This document shows positions 1 through 9,458 of a stretch of DNA of 64,000 nt, one piece after another. The notes under the pieces are model-generated. The model was given only the letters and a program-made list of their open reading frames with translations. It was not told the origin of the DNA and searched no databases. Each line of letters opens with the position of its first letter. The first letter of the stretch is position 1. The position numbers and the translations under genes were made by a program. This stretch comes from CBDDHT01 sp965228615 (GTDB taxonomy: Bacteria > Pseudomonadota > Alphaproteobacteria > Rhizobiales > Methyloligellaceae): the NCBI GenBank assembly GCA_965228615.1, contig CBDDHT010000004.1, positions 3,533,702-3,597,701 on the forward strand, given 5' to 3'.

Positions 1-953
1 CGGCGGATGTGTTGTTCCCGAGTGGCGAGCGTGAGCGCATAGGCCCGCTCGCCGGCACTGTCGGTTGTCTCACCGACAAGGCGCCCGACGAGCCGGCGCA
101 CATGAGCGCGGCGCGTTGCGAAGATGCCGACATGCGGACCGCCGAAGCTCGGTGGCAATCCAAGAGGTTGGCCGTCTGCTACCACCACGTCCGCCCCAAG
201 CGCTCCCGGCGGATTGAAGAGCCCCAGCATAATCGGATCCGTTACCACAATGAGTAAGGCGCCGACCGCATGGACGGCGTCGGCAAGCCCATCGAGTGTC
301 TCGATCTGTCCGAAAAAGTCTGGCGACTGTACAACAAAAGCCGCCATGTCTGTGTTGAGCAGAACCTGCAGGTCGCTGATGTCGTTCTTCATATCGTCGT
401 CGCCGACGAGACGCGCATCGGTTCCTTTGAGATAGGTGCGCATGACGTCACGATATTGCGGGTGCACGCCCGGTGAGCAAAGGATCTTCGTGCGATGGCC
501 GTCGGTCTGGTCTAATGCGAGCAGAACAGCCTCCGCCAGCGATGTGGCGCCGTCATAGTGACTTGCATTTGAGACATCCATGCCTGTCAGCTGACAGATC
601 ATCGATTGATACTCGAACATGGCCTGCAACATGCCTTGGCTGGCTTCGGGCTGGTAGGGCGTATAGGAGGTGTAGAATTCGGCGCGTCGAAGCACATGGT
701 CCACGATCGCCGGCACGAAGTGGTTGTAGACGCCCGCACCGAGAAAGCTGTCGTTATGAAGGCTGTCGGCGTTTCGTGCGCAAAGCGCCCGCATCTCGGT
801 GCCGATCTCGAGCTCGGTACAGGGACGCGGCAGATCAAGAGCAGGAAACCGGGCCGCCTTGGGAATATCACTGAACAGGTCCTCGAGTTTCTCGACGCCG
901 ATGGCCTTGAGCATCGCGTCACGATCGTCATTGGTATGCGGCAGATAGTTCAT
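1..953 (-). CDS. gcvPA: Glycine dehydrogenase (decarboxylating) subunit 1, partial
   Basis: The gene starts at 953 and runs off the left edge, so only the first 317 codons are seen. The protein begins MNYLPHTNDDRDAMLKAIGV and contains the stretch NHFVPAIVDHVL followed by FYTSYTPYQPEASQGMLQ, which is typical of the N-terminal half of P-protein in two-subunit organisms. P-protein is the PLP enzyme that decarboxylates glycine and loads the aminomethyl group on the H-protein lipoyl arm. An AAGGA ribosome site lies about 8 bases upstream of the ATG. It is the last visible gene of a minus-strand series that also carries threonine dehydrogenase and 2-amino-3-ketobutyrate CoA ligase, so it probably consumes glycine made from threonine. 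gcvPB, gcvT and gcvH are not in the window. Confidence 0.93.
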   Translation of the reverse strand, partial: MNYLPHTNDDRDAMLKAIGVEKLEDLFSDIPKAARFPALDLPRPCTELEIGTEMRALCARNADSLHNDSFLGAGVYNHFVPAIVDHVLRRAEFYTSYTPYQPEASQGMLQAMFEYQSMICQLTGMDVSNASHYDGATSLAEAVLLALDQTDGHRTKILCSPGVHPQYRDVMRTYLKGTDARLVGDDDMKNDISDLQVLLNTDMAAFVVQSPDFFGQIETLDGLADAVHAVGALLIVVTDPIMLGLFNPPGALGADVVVADGQPLGLPPSFGGPHVGIFATRRAHVRRLVGRLVGETTDSAGERAYALTLATREQHIR

Positions 954-977
954 GGGCGATCCTTCTTCACTCCGGCA

Positions 978-2180
978 TCAAGCTTCGATCTTGACCATGC
1001 GCCGGCGGCGGTAGCCGATCACGACGGAAATGTAGCCGGCTCCGACAAGTTGCCGGTCGAGTGCTGCATCGCCCGTGTCCACATGCAGGACCGGTGTGCG
1101 CGCCAGCTTGGCCGGCGTTGCGGCAACAATGATGTTCTGTGTGTCTATTCGGCGAACAACATCCGGGCTGAGCTGAAGATTGCCGCGCCCCAGAATGAAA
1201 CCCTGTGCGCCGATGGGGCTCAAGACTAAAATGCAGTCGTCGTGCTGGTCGAGCAGCCCAAGGAGCCGCTGCTCGTCAAGATCCGCGGAGACGAGTTTTT
1301 GGTCGAAGACCGCATCGACACCGAGAAGCGTCTTGGTCGTGCCGAGTGTTTCGGCAACCGATTGGACCGTGCTTCCGGGACCTAGCAGGACCAGCGTGTC
1401 AGTGCGCTCAATAATCTCTTCATGGAGATAGTCGGCGATGTCCTGCTTCGTTTCGGCATCGCTGCTTGCAGCAATCAAGACTTTCGCGGCCTGGGTGTAG
1501 TTTGGTTCGTATGGCGTTGCTGCTTTGGTGTAGAGTCGCACCGCCCATCTGCCGCGCCGATATTCCTGCTCGTCGAGATCCAAGACGTCGACCGTCGCCC
1601 GCGTGAGTCCTCCCTTGAGAAACGCAAAGATGATTTCTGCGGTGCGTGCCGGACTTGTTCCGAAGACGCCCGAATACATCTTGACGCCTGCCGGGATTCC
1701 CAGGATCGGTGTCTGATCGGATGTGATGGAGCTGATATCGCGTGCGGTCCCATCGCCGCCGCAGAAAACGATGAGATCGACGCCACCTGCGATGAGTGCT
1801 TTCACCGCATGCTCTGTATCTGTGGCGGTCGGTTCCAATCCTGGATCGTGGACGATCTCGCGTGCCTGGAAGCCAGCTTGCGCAAGAGCATCCGCTCCCA
1901 TCTGGCCTGCACAGCTCAGCCAAAGAAACGGCGGCGGTTGTGTTTCCTTGGCCATCAATCCGGCAAGCGCGTTCAGGCACTCGAGCGCCCGCAGATTTGA
2001 AGTGGGACTCGCGCCACGGGATATGGCCTCTTCGACCACGCCATCCGTTCCCTTCAATCCCACGCGACCGCCCATTCCTGCGATCGGATTGATCAGGAAT
2101 CCCAAGCGGAGTTTGCTGGCTTCTGTTCTGTGCGATTGGGTTGTTTGTTGTACGTCGATCTCTCTGGTGTCGGTGTCCAT
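978..2180 (-). CDS. ATP-NAD kinase family protein (AcoX-like)
   Basis: A 400-residue protein with the NAD-kinase-fold signature FCGGDGTARD near residue 140 and an early LGFLINPIAGMGGRVGLKG segment, which is characteristic of the long AcoX-like branch of the ATP-NAD kinase superfamily. True NAD kinases are about 290-300 residues, and the extra C-terminal part here is normal for this branch. The biochemical role of the branch is not settled. It often sits beside acetoin or glycine-cleavage genes, and here it is 24 bases upstream of gcvPA and 6 bases downstream of the protease gene, implying one transcript. No strong ribosome site precedes the ATG, so translation may be coupled to the upstream gene. 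Phosphorylation of NAD is inferred only from the fold. Confidence 0.82.
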   Translation of the reverse strand: MDTDTREIDVQQTTQSHRTEASKLRLGFLINPIAGMGGRVGLKGTDGVVEEAISRGASPTSNLRALECLNALAGLMAKETQPPPFLWLSCAGQMGADALAQAGFQAREIVHDPGLEPTATDTEHAVKALIAGGVDLIVFCGGDGTARDISSITSDQTPILGIPAGVKMYSGVFGTSPARTAEIIFAFLKGGLTRATVDVLDLDEQEYRRGRWAVRLYTKAATPYEPNYTQAAKVLIAASSDAETKQDIADYLHEEIIERTDTLVLLGPGSTVQSVAETLGTTKTLLGVDAVFDQKLVSADLDEQRLLGLLDQHDDCILVLSPIGAQGFILGRGNLQLSPDVVRRIDTQNIIVAATPAKLARTPVLHVDTGDAALDRQLVGAGYISVVIGYRRRRMVKIEA

Positions 2181-2186
2181 TCGCGT

Positions 2187-3323
2187 TCACAACTTCCCAA
2201 TGCGAACCTTGGACGTTTTCTTTTCGCCTGCGCGGTAGTAGGTCACGTCGACGAACGATCCGCGCTCACGTAGTCCGATCGAATTCCGCACGTCGCCAGC
2301 ATCCTCTATCGCCTTGCCGTTGATGGCGACGATGACGTCCCCCTTTGTCAGACCCGCCTTCTCAGCTTCGGCCCCCTTCGTGACGGAGACGATCACTGCG
2401 CCCTTTGAAATGGAGAGTTTCATTCTTGCGGCGAGGTCGGGTGTAAGGGTTTGCACCGCAATACCGATCCGGCCGCGGCGCACTTCGCCGTGGCGGAGGA
2501 GATGTGCGACAACCGCTTTCACCATATTTGCCGGCACGGCAAATCCAATGCCGATATTGCCACCGCTGGCTGTGAGAATTGCGGAGTTGACGCCGATGAG
2601 CTCACCTTTCGTGTTGATGAGCGCACCGCCAGAATTTCCGGGATTAATCGAGGCGTCGGTCTGGATGAAGTCTTCATAGGCTTCCTGGCTGAGGCCGCCT
2701 CGTCCGAGCGCGCTTATGATGCCGGATGTGACGGTCTGGCCCAGTCCGAAAGGATTGCCGATTGCAACAACCAGGTCGCCGACCCTGAGAGTGTCCGAAT
2801 CGCTTAAGACGAGCTGTCTCAAATTTTTGCCTTCGATTTTAAGAAGTGCGAGATCGGTCGCCGCATCGCTGCCGACGAGCTTGGCGTCGAACCACCGACC
2901 GTCTTTCGTGGTGACTCCGATCTTGGGGGCCTTGTCGATGACATGGTGATTGGTGATGACGTGGCCTTTCACCGCGTCCAGGATCACACCCGATCCAGAG
3001 CTCATTTGGCGCTCTTGCGGTTCGTTCTCCGGAAGCCCGAAGAAGCGGCGAAAATTCGGATCTTTCAGAATGGGATTGTTCGTCTGCGCGGCAGGAGTGA
3101 GCACCGTAACGTTGACTACGGCGGGGGTGGTACCTTCGAGCAGCGGCGCCATGGTCATCACGCCCCGCGCTTCGTCAAGGACCGGCATTTGAGCGCGAGC
3201 GTCTTGGCCGGCGTCCGACGTCAGGCCAGCAAGACTCAAAAGGATGAGGCAAACGATCCCTCTGGCTGTGTAGGCAGGCAGTATGTGCGTTGGTTCGTTG
3301 GTCAGATCATGAGCGTGTCGCAT
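2187..3323 (-). CDS. DegP/DegQ-like periplasmic serine protease with one PDZ domain
   Basis: A trypsin-like HtrA protease. The catalytic triad is visible as His in ITNHHVID, Asp in AATDLALL and Ser in NPGNSGGAL, followed by a single C-terminal PDZ domain that ends VRIGKL. A hydrophobic stretch (ARGIVCLILLSLAGLT) near the N-terminus should export it to the periplasm, where HtrA proteases degrade misfolded proteins. I chose the ATG at 3323 rather than the more distal one at 3368, because a Crp/Fnr-type box at 3387-3400 would place a transcription start inside the longer form. One PDZ domain instead of two makes it DegS-like in layout, but the residues fit DegQ. Its own box suggests low-oxygen induction apart from the larger operon. 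Confidence 0.88.
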   Translation of the reverse strand: MRHAHDLTNEPTHILPAYTARGIVCLILLSLAGLTSDAGQDARAQMPVLDEARGVMTMAPLLEGTTPAVVNVTVLTPAAQTNNPILKDPNFRRFFGLPENEPQERQMSSGSGVILDAVKGHVITNHHVIDKAPKIGVTTKDGRWFDAKLVGSDAATDLALLKIEGKNLRQLVLSDSDTLRVGDLVVAIGNPFGLGQTVTSGIISALGRGGLSQEAYEDFIQTDASINPGNSGGALINTKGELIGVNSAILTASGGNIGIGFAVPANMVKAVVAHLLRHGEVRRGRIGIAVQTLTPDLAARMKLSISKGAVIVSVTKGAEAEKAGLTKGDVIVAINGKAIEDAGDVRNSIGLRERGSFVDVTYYRAGEKKTSKVRIGKL

Positions 3324-3386
3324 TGTCGTTGGCCCGAGCACGTTTGCACTGGGCGCAAATTCGAACATGAAACACCGTGGCAGCCC

Positions 3387-3400
3387 CTGACGTGAATCAA
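3387..3400 (-). promoter_or_regulatory. Crp/Fnr-type box upstream of the protease gene
   Basis: On the minus strand it reads TTGATTCACGTCAG, a match to the FNR/ANR/FixK-type pattern TTGAT-N4-RTCAR with one deviation in the last base of the right half. Its centre is about 70 bases upstream of the preferred protease ATG at 3323, suitable for a class II activator site at -41. Confidence 0.6.
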
Positions 3401-3439
3401 CGGCCGCCTACCAGCCAAATAGTGGTCAAGCGAAGTGTC

Positions 3440-3742
3440 TTACTCGTGGTGTGGCTTAGAGACATGAATTTGGCGGGTCAGCAGAAGCCGGTTGTAAAGC
3501 CACCCGATGAGAGACCCGAAGATGAAGCCATGCGCAAATCCCCAGACGGCGCCTGCGATTGCACCAGGGAATGTCGGCGCAAATCCGAAATAGACGCTTT
3601 GGATGATGAGCGCGGCAGCCGCTCCCCAGCCGAAGAGTCCGGCAGCGACTCCAAGTGCCAAGACTGTCACGGCCCAGGCAATTCCCAATGCGAGACCGAG
3701 ACTGATGACGCCAAGTCTTAGATGTGTGGTGTTTCTTGCCAT
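3440..3742 (-). CDS. Small two-helix membrane protein, function unknown
   Basis: A 100-residue hydrophobic protein with two clear membrane segments (about residues 10-35 and 40-80, rich in Gly and Ala) and a short basic tail ending SKPHHE. It resembles small holin-like or YtxH-size membrane proteins, but I do not recognise a family with certainty. A purine-rich GGGGGAG ribosome site precedes the ATG. It lies between kbl and the protease gene on the same strand, so it belongs to the same run of genes. No catalytic motif is visible. Confidence 0.65.
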   Translation of the reverse strand: MARNTTHLRLGVISLGLALGIAWAVTVLALGVAAGLFGWGAAAALIIQSVYFGFAPTFPGAIAGAVWGFAHGFIFGSLIGWLYNRLLLTRQIHVSKPHHE

Positions 3743-3843
3743 CGCTCTGTGAACTCCCCCAGGATCGAACCCCGTGCAACAAGCATAGCACTCTCGTTCG
3801 ACGCGGACATTCGGAATTGAAATCTATCTGGAAATGGAACCAT

Positions 3844-5091
3844 TCATCCGGAAAATCGGGAAATGGCCGCGAGTGCCAGATCGATGTCAGCCGGCGTGTG
3901 GTCGGCCGAGATCTGAAAGCGGATCTCCTCATCGCCATGGGGGACGACAGGGTAATTGAGTCCCGTGGTCAGGATCCCCGAATCGTGCAAATGCCGAACG
4001 AGTTTCAATGTGCGGGCGGTATCGCGGACCATGAGCGGTACGACCGGATGGGGGCCTGGTATGGTCTCATGCCCAAGTTCACAAAGCCCCCGTTCGAAAC
4101 GGTCCGTCATGGCGCGCAGATGATGAAGCAACTGCAGACCGCGTGCGCTGTCCAGAATATCGACAGCCTCGGTTGCCGCAGCCGCTTCCCCGGGCGTTAT
4201 CGGGTTCGAGTAGATATAGAATGGCGAACTCTCGCGCAGATAATCAATGATCGTTGCACTGGCAGCGACATAGCCGCCATTGACGCCGAACGCCTTGCCG
4301 AGTGTTGCCACCAACAGGTCGGCAGGGCCGCTTGCCGTCTGCTCCTCAGTGCCTCGACCGGTTTTACCGAACGCACCGATCCCATGGGAATCGTCCACAA
4401 CGACGAGAACGTTTTCCGCGAAGGCGCTGTCGAAATCGCGTGCGAGACGCATGATCGCGTCAAGCGGTGCGTGATCGCCTCGCATGCTGAAGATGCCGTC
4501 GGTGACGATGATCGCGCGTGACCATGTGCCGGCGGCTTCCCTGAGTTGCTGGCCGAGCGCGTCCATATCCAGATGGGGATAAACGAATTTTTGACCGGGC
4601 CTCGCCAATGCGATCGCATTGATGATGCAATTGTGGTTGAGCGCGTCACTGAAGACGGCAGTTCGTTCGGTGATCAGCGGCGGCAGAATGCCCATAACGG
4701 TCGCGTAGGCTGAACTGAAGAGCATGGCAGCTTGTCGGTCGTGAAAGCGGGCGAGGCGTGCTTCGAGCTCGACATGGGGCGACCAGGTACCGCTGATAAA
4801 ACGCACGGCGCCAGGGCCGGTTCCGAATTGCCGGACAGCAGCTTCTTCCGCTTGCTCGACATCGCGCTCGAACGACATGCCCAGATAGCTGTTGGCGTTC
4901 ATTCGCAAGAATGGTTTGTCGCCGTGACCTTCGAGCAGGAAGCGCGGCCCGTTGCCATCGCTCGGCGGAAGCACTTTGCGGATAACCGCCTCGTAACCTT
5001 TCAACGGCCCTGCCTCTCGTAGCGCGTCAAGATTGGCCGCAAGGATGTGTTCGATCTTGCCGCTAGGCATCGGCAGTCCTTCCCTGTTCAT
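3844..5091 (-). CDS. kbl: 2-amino-3-ketobutyrate CoA ligase (glycine C-acetyltransferase)
   Basis: A 415-residue PLP enzyme of the alpha-oxoamine synthase family. It has the substrate loop MNANSYLGMS, the SGTWSPHVELE segment, the cofactor-binding VVDDSHGIGAFGKTGRG and the Schiff-base lysine in VATLGKAFGVNGG. Kbl cleaves 2-amino-3-ketobutyrate with CoA into glycine and acetyl-CoA, the second step of threonine catabolism. The start codon overlaps the stop of the upstream threonine dehydrogenase gene by four bases, consistent with translational coupling and with the two enzymes handling an unstable intermediate. An internal ATG at 5070 with AAGGA in front of it is an alternative start. Other family members (BioF, SPT, HemA) are less likely given the partner gene. 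Confidence 0.9.
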   Translation of the reverse strand: MNREGLPMPSGKIEHILAANLDALREAGPLKGYEAVIRKVLPPSDGNGPRFLLEGHGDKPFLRMNANSYLGMSFERDVEQAEEAAVRQFGTGPGAVRFISGTWSPHVELEARLARFHDRQAAMLFSSAYATVMGILPPLITERTAVFSDALNHNCIINAIALARPGQKFVYPHLDMDALGQQLREAAGTWSRAIIVTDGIFSMRGDHAPLDAIMRLARDFDSAFAENVLVVVDDSHGIGAFGKTGRGTEEQTASGPADLLVATLGKAFGVNGGYVAASATIIDYLRESSPFYIYSNPITPGEAAAATEAVDILDSARGLQLLHHLRAMTDRFERGLCELGHETIPGPHPVVPLMVRDTARTLKLVRHLHDSGILTTGLNYPVVPHGDEEIRFQISADHTPADIDLALAAISRFSG

Positions 5092-6131
5092 GCTCCCGAA
5101 GTCGGGCTCCGGCGGTGGAGATGTCGGATCATATCCTTGACCATCCCTGGCAAGTCATAGCTTGGTGACCAATCCCATTCGTCGCGAGCGGCCCTATCGT
5201 CAAGAGAGCGCGGCCATGTATCGGCGATCTCCTGGCGTATCGGATCGACGTCATAGTCGATCTTGAATTGGGGGATGTGTTTTCGGATCTCCGCAGCGAG
5301 TTCCTCCGGCGTGAAGCTCATCGCTGTGACGTTGAAGGCATTGCGATGTTGCAGCCGGCCAGGATCCGCAGCCATGAGTGCGATCATTCCAGAAATCGCG
5401 TCGGGCATATACATCATGTCGATTTGCGTATCGGGCCGGAGAAAACAGCTATAGTGCTTGTAGCGCAAAGCCTGATGGAAGATCTCGACGGCGTAGTCTG
5501 TAGTTCCACCACCCGGCATCGCGCTGTGGGAGATGAGACCCGGCAGCCTCAGACCACGCGTGTCGACACCGTAGCGCGAGGCATAATAATCGCACAGAAG
5601 CTCGCCTGCGACTTTGGTAACACCGTAGATGGTTGTCGGGCGCTGGATTGTGTCCTGGGGCGTTCCGTCCTTGGGCGTGGTCGGACCGAAGGCGCCGATC
5701 GAGCTGGGAAAGAAGACGGCGCAGTCATAGTGGCGTGCGACCTCGAGCACGTCGTAGAGACTGTCCATGTTGAGCTTCCAGGCGACCTGCGGCTTGTGCT
5801 CGGCAACCGCAGACAGCATCGCGGCCAGGTGAAATATGGTTCCTACATTGTACCGGCGCACGATTTCTAGGATCTCGGACGGCTTTGTGCAGTCCATATG
5901 CACGCAAGGAACAGAGGAAGGTACGGCTCCCGCCGATGGCACCGTCCGTATGTCGGACGCTACGACCCTGTCCGCGCCAAAGCGTTCGGCAAGTGCGGGT
6001 ACAAGTTCCGACCCGATTTGGCCGAGGGCGCCGGTCACCAGGTAGCGGCGTCCGGCCCGATCGAACTGTTTTGCGCCATCGATAATCGTGACCATTGCTA
6101 CATTTAATCGCGTGGCTGCCATGGTTGGCAT
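5088..6131 (-). CDS. L-threonine 3-dehydrogenase, short-chain dehydrogenase type
   Basis: A 347-residue extended SDR/epimerase-fold protein. The Rossmann motif is YLVTGALGQIGSELVPAL near residues 30-47, and the catalytic pair is TTIYGVTKVAGE (Tyr and Lys). The start of the domain, with GQIG instead of GFIG, matches the SDR-type threonine 3-dehydrogenases rather than sugar epimerases. It oxidises L-threonine to 2-amino-3-ketobutyrate with NAD. The direct four-base overlap with kbl supports this specificity. Start choice is uncertain: ATGs at 6131, 6122 and 6095 are all in frame and none has a strong ribosome site. It lies 19 bases downstream of the RND exporter gene. Confidence 0.88.
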   Translation of the reverse strand: MPTMAATRLNVAMVTIIDGAKQFDRAGRRYLVTGALGQIGSELVPALAERFGADRVVASDIRTVPSAGAVPSSVPCVHMDCTKPSEILEIVRRYNVGTIFHLAAMLSAVAEHKPQVAWKLNMDSLYDVLEVARHYDCAVFFPSSIGAFGPTTPKDGTPQDTIQRPTTIYGVTKVAGELLCDYYASRYGVDTRGLRLPGLISHSAMPGGGTTDYAVEIFHQALRYKHYSCFLRPDTQIDMMYMPDAISGMIALMAADPGRLQHRNAFNVTAMSFTPEELAAEIRKHIPQFKIDYDVDPIRQEIADTWPRSLDDRAARDEWDWSPSYDLPGMVKDMIRHLHRRSPTSGA

Positions 6132-6150
6132 TGACGTGCGTCAGCAAGCC

Positions 6151-8514
6151 TTACTTTGGCGGGGCGACTGGTTCGGGATTCGGCACGGCTTCAGGCGATG
6201 CCAACGATCGGTCTCTCTTTCGCCTCTCCAGCCAAGCTTCCATGAGGCCGATCGAAGCCGGAAGAAACAACAGATCTCCCGCGAGGGCAGCTGCAAGCAG
6301 CACGACAGAGAGCTGGCCATAGAGCCGCACCATTGGCAGTTCGCTCACCATTGTCGCGCCGAAACCACCGGCCAATACGATCGTCGTTACGATTAGGACG
6401 GGCCCGATGACCTTGATGGTCTCTGCCATGGCCGTCCAGTTGTCACTGCCGGATTGGCGCGCCAGCCGATACCTGTTCAGCACATGGATCGTGCTGTCGA
6501 CAGCGATGCCAAAGCCTATTGTGAAAGCAATGACGCTGGTAAACTGAAGTCCGCTGCCGAACAGATAGAGACAGGCGCCACCGAATGCGATTGGGAGAAC
6601 GTTCGGGAGTATGCTGAGCAGGCCAGCTTTCAGAGAGCGCAATGAGACACCGATCAAAAGAATGATCAGGCCGACAGCAACGAGCAGGCTTTGACCGAGT
6701 TGTGCAATCATCTCATAGCTGGCGCGGGCCGAGAGCGGGATGATGCCGGTCAGCGACATCTCTACATCCGGGTGACGTCTGCGGAGCTTGTCGACGGAGG
6801 CTTGCAACCGATTGAGGACCGGTATCAGGATCGAAGCATCCCGATCCGGGAAATACCCAGTCAGCAATGCCGAGTTGTTATCGGGGGATACGACTCTCGT
6901 GCTCAGCGGCGATTTGACTTTTTCAAGAAAGTGGAAGAGTTGGCTGCGGTCTGCGCCCCCCGCGATGAACCAGTCTTCAACGCCCTTTAGTGACCAGACG
7001 TCCTTGAGGAGAGGTTCGGCTTGCAGAGCTTGGTGGGCTTCACCGACAACATCGAGGATTTCCTGGACATCTGGCCGGCGGTCAGCCGGCCACTGAAGAA
7101 GGAGCCTGACGGTGCTCGTGCCCGCAAGCCTCGAGTCGATCTTTCCGATAGCCTCGGATGCCGGATTATTCTGCGGAAGATTCTCGCGATACTGATATTT
7201 CGGCTCGTTTGCGGCATGGAGCAAAGCTGCCACGACAGTCAGGAGGACGCCTGTAGCGAAAACGGTTTTGGGGCGCGCAATCATGATTGTTGCAGCCGAT
7301 CCGCAGACCTGGTCGATCGCCCGGTCGAAGCTTCTCTTCTGGTCCGCCGGCTGCGCGCTGGGAGACACCCTTCCGAGCAGGAGCCGCGACACTGCAGGCA
7401 ATGTCAACATTGTCGCGGCATAGGCAATGGCTGTCCCGAGGGCAGCCGTTGCCCCGAACCCGACAACGAACGGATGAGCGACGAGCATCAGCGACAAGAA
7501 GGCAAGCGTTGTCGTCAGGGATGTGAGAACGCATGCTGGTCCGACGCGTTTCACGGCTTGCGCGATCGATGCTTCGATATCGCGGCCCGACCTGAGATTC
7601 CGCCGGATCGCGAACAGCAGGTGCAGGGCATCGGCAAAAACAATCACCATGACAAGAGCCGGCACCACATTGGTCAAGACCGTGATTTCCCGCCCCATGA
7701 GCCCCATGCCGCCGAGCAACCAGGTCGAGGCGACTACCGCTGGAAGGCCGGCGATCAAGACATAGGAGAGCGAGCGAAAGAAAAACCAGGTGAGGGCAAG
7801 TCCGATCGCCAGGCCGGCAAGAGCGAAGGTCCGCTGGTCGCGTATCAACGCGTCGACGATTTCGACGCGCATGACAGCAAGCCCCGTGAGCCCGAAGCTG
7901 ACATCGGTACTCTCCAAAATCTCGCGACTCGTATGCTCGATCTCAACAAGGACGGATTTGATATCTGAGATGCTCTGCTCGCTGCCTTCGAGGGCGACAA
8001 CAATGAGGCTCAGTCCCCCGTCCGATGAGAGGAGTTTGTTGGCAACCAGTGGATGTGCCTGAAGCTCACGCTTGAGGGCGCTGGTATCGCTGATGGCTTC
8101 AAGATCGGGGGGAACCACGGCCGCGGCATTGCCGTCCTTGTCGGGAGGCTGACGTGCGGAAAACATCGAAAGGACATAGGAGACACCAGGCGCCAGACTA
8201 AGCTCCAAATGGAGGGAGCGAACCGCTTCAAGCGTCGATGGCGTGAAGAGTTCCGGTGCTTCCAAGACGATGAGGACATCGCGCCCGCTGCTTGGATATT
8301 GGCGCGTCACCTCTTCCAGCTTTGCGAATTCCGGCGAGTCCGATCGGAAAATCTCGCGTACATCGCTCGAGAATTTCAACTCGGTGAGGCCGAAGACAAA
8401 AACGGGAGCAAGGCACAGAATGATGAGCAGCACGGTGCGTGGAAAACGCAGAGAAAGAAGCCCCAATCTTTCCAAACCGAAACCAGCGGTCATTAGGTGA
8501 TCTCTGTTGCCCAT
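6151..8514 (-). CDS. RND superfamily exporter (MMPL-type permease)
   Basis: A 787-residue membrane protein with the duplicated layout of RND/MMPL permeases: one helix (about 25-45), a large periplasmic loop, five helices (about 225-385), a helix near 420, a second loop, and a last block of five helices (about 640-770). Conserved pieces include the GFGIAVDSTIHVL helix-4-type motif in the second half and VIVFADALHLLFAIR in the first. Members export lipids or hydrophobic compounds, and some move hopanoids. No membrane-fusion or outer-membrane partner gene is adjacent, as is usual for the MMPL/HpnN-like branch. The substrate is unknown. It sits between the usp genes and the threonine genes on the same strand. 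Confidence 0.85.
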   Translation of the reverse strand: MGNRDHLMTAGFGLERLGLLSLRFPRTVLLIILCLAPVFVFGLTELKFSSDVREIFRSDSPEFAKLEEVTRQYPSSGRDVLIVLEAPELFTPSTLEAVRSLHLELSLAPGVSYVLSMFSARQPPDKDGNAAAVVPPDLEAISDTSALKRELQAHPLVANKLLSSDGGLSLIVVALEGSEQSISDIKSVLVEIEHTSREILESTDVSFGLTGLAVMRVEIVDALIRDQRTFALAGLAIGLALTWFFFRSLSYVLIAGLPAVVASTWLLGGMGLMGREITVLTNVVPALVMVIVFADALHLLFAIRRNLRSGRDIEASIAQAVKRVGPACVLTSLTTTLAFLSLMLVAHPFVVGFGATAALGTAIAYAATMLTLPAVSRLLLGRVSPSAQPADQKRSFDRAIDQVCGSAATIMIARPKTVFATGVLLTVVAALLHAANEPKYQYRENLPQNNPASEAIGKIDSRLAGTSTVRLLLQWPADRRPDVQEILDVVGEAHQALQAEPLLKDVWSLKGVEDWFIAGGADRSQLFHFLEKVKSPLSTRVVSPDNNSALLTGYFPDRDASILIPVLNRLQASVDKLRRRHPDVEMSLTGIIPLSARASYEMIAQLGQSLLVAVGLIILLIGVSLRSLKAGLLSILPNVLPIAFGGACLYLFGSGLQFTSVIAFTIGFGIAVDSTIHVLNRYRLARQSGSDNWTAMAETIKVIGPVLIVTTIVLAGGFGATMVSELPMVRLYGQLSVVLLAAALAGDLLFLPASIGLMEAWLERRKRDRSLASPEAVPNPEPVAPPK

Positions 8515-8559
8515 GCAAAGGCTGCCAATTGGTTGTCGATAGAAGGAAGTAAACAGGCC

Positions 8560-9411
8560 CTAATGCGAGAACAGTACGGGTACCGGCATCCGTTTTAGCA
8601 GCCGTCGCGTGGCTCCACCCAGCAGGGATTCGCGGAAGCGTGAGTGCCCGTAGCAGCCCATGACCAGCAGGTCGCATTCATCATCTTCAACGCGAGCGAC
8701 GATCTCTTTTCCAACCGACCTTTTCGGATTATTGACCGTAATCGTTTCGGCTTTGATTGCATGGCGTACGAGCGCGAGAGCAATCTCTTCGCCGCTTGCA
8801 ATCTTTTCACGACCGGTGTGGATCTCGGGCTCGATAGAGAGAACCTTGACGGAGTCGGCACTGAGAACCAAAGGAATGGCGTCAAACGCAGCACGTGCGG
8901 CCTCACGGCTGTCATTCCACGCGACCATCACACGTTTTCCGATGGGCTTGATGTTGGCCGCATTCGGTATTGCCAGGACCGGTCGCCCGGTTTGGATTGC
9001 GATATTGGCAGGCAACTCAGTCCAACTTTTGCTATCCTGCTCCACTTCCAATCCGATCACCAACAGATCGGAACAAATTGCGTGGTCGGCAATGTCGTCG
9101 GCCAATGTACCATGCACCGATTGGATACATCTCCATTCTGACGAGATTTCGGAAAGCTCGGAGTGCCGTCGAAAGACGGCTTCGGTCTCGCTCGCCCTCT
9201 TTCGAAATTTCTTTTCTTCGCGTTCAATAACTTCGACGGACACCTGGTAATCCACACCGGGATAACCGGAATACACGGAAACGGCCTTGGGTATGACATG
9301 AAGCCCGACATAATGAGCATCGTTGGCGCGAACGATCGGCAGCATTGCATCTATGAGCGGCGTCACGCGCTCCGGTGTTGGAAAAAAGGTTGTGATCGTC
9401 TTGTATGACAT
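8560..9411 (-). CDS. Tandem-domain universal stress protein
   Basis: A 283-residue protein made of two UspA domains. The second carries the nucleotide-binding signature in VMGCYGHSRFRESLLGGATR, close to the C-terminus, while the first lacks a full glycine motif. Tandem Usp proteins bind ATP and accumulate in growth arrest, oxygen limitation or oxidative stress. A GAGGTG ribosome site precedes the ATG at 9411. It follows the single-domain usp gene by about 50 bases, and the RND exporter follows by about 45, so a single low-oxygen-responsive transcript is plausible. Confidence 0.9.
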   Translation of the reverse strand: MSYKTITTFFPTPERVTPLIDAMLPIVRANDAHYVGLHVIPKAVSVYSGYPGVDYQVSVEVIEREEKKFRKRASETEAVFRRHSELSEISSEWRCIQSVHGTLADDIADHAICSDLLVIGLEVEQDSKSWTELPANIAIQTGRPVLAIPNAANIKPIGKRVMVAWNDSREAARAAFDAIPLVLSADSVKVLSIEPEIHTGREKIASGEEIALALVRHAIKAETITVNNPKRSVGKEIVARVEDDECDLLVMGCYGHSRFRESLLGGATRRLLKRMPVPVLFSH

Positions 9412-9458
9412 GGTGGCACCTCATTATCGATGGCGGTATTCCCTCTACTCAGACGGAT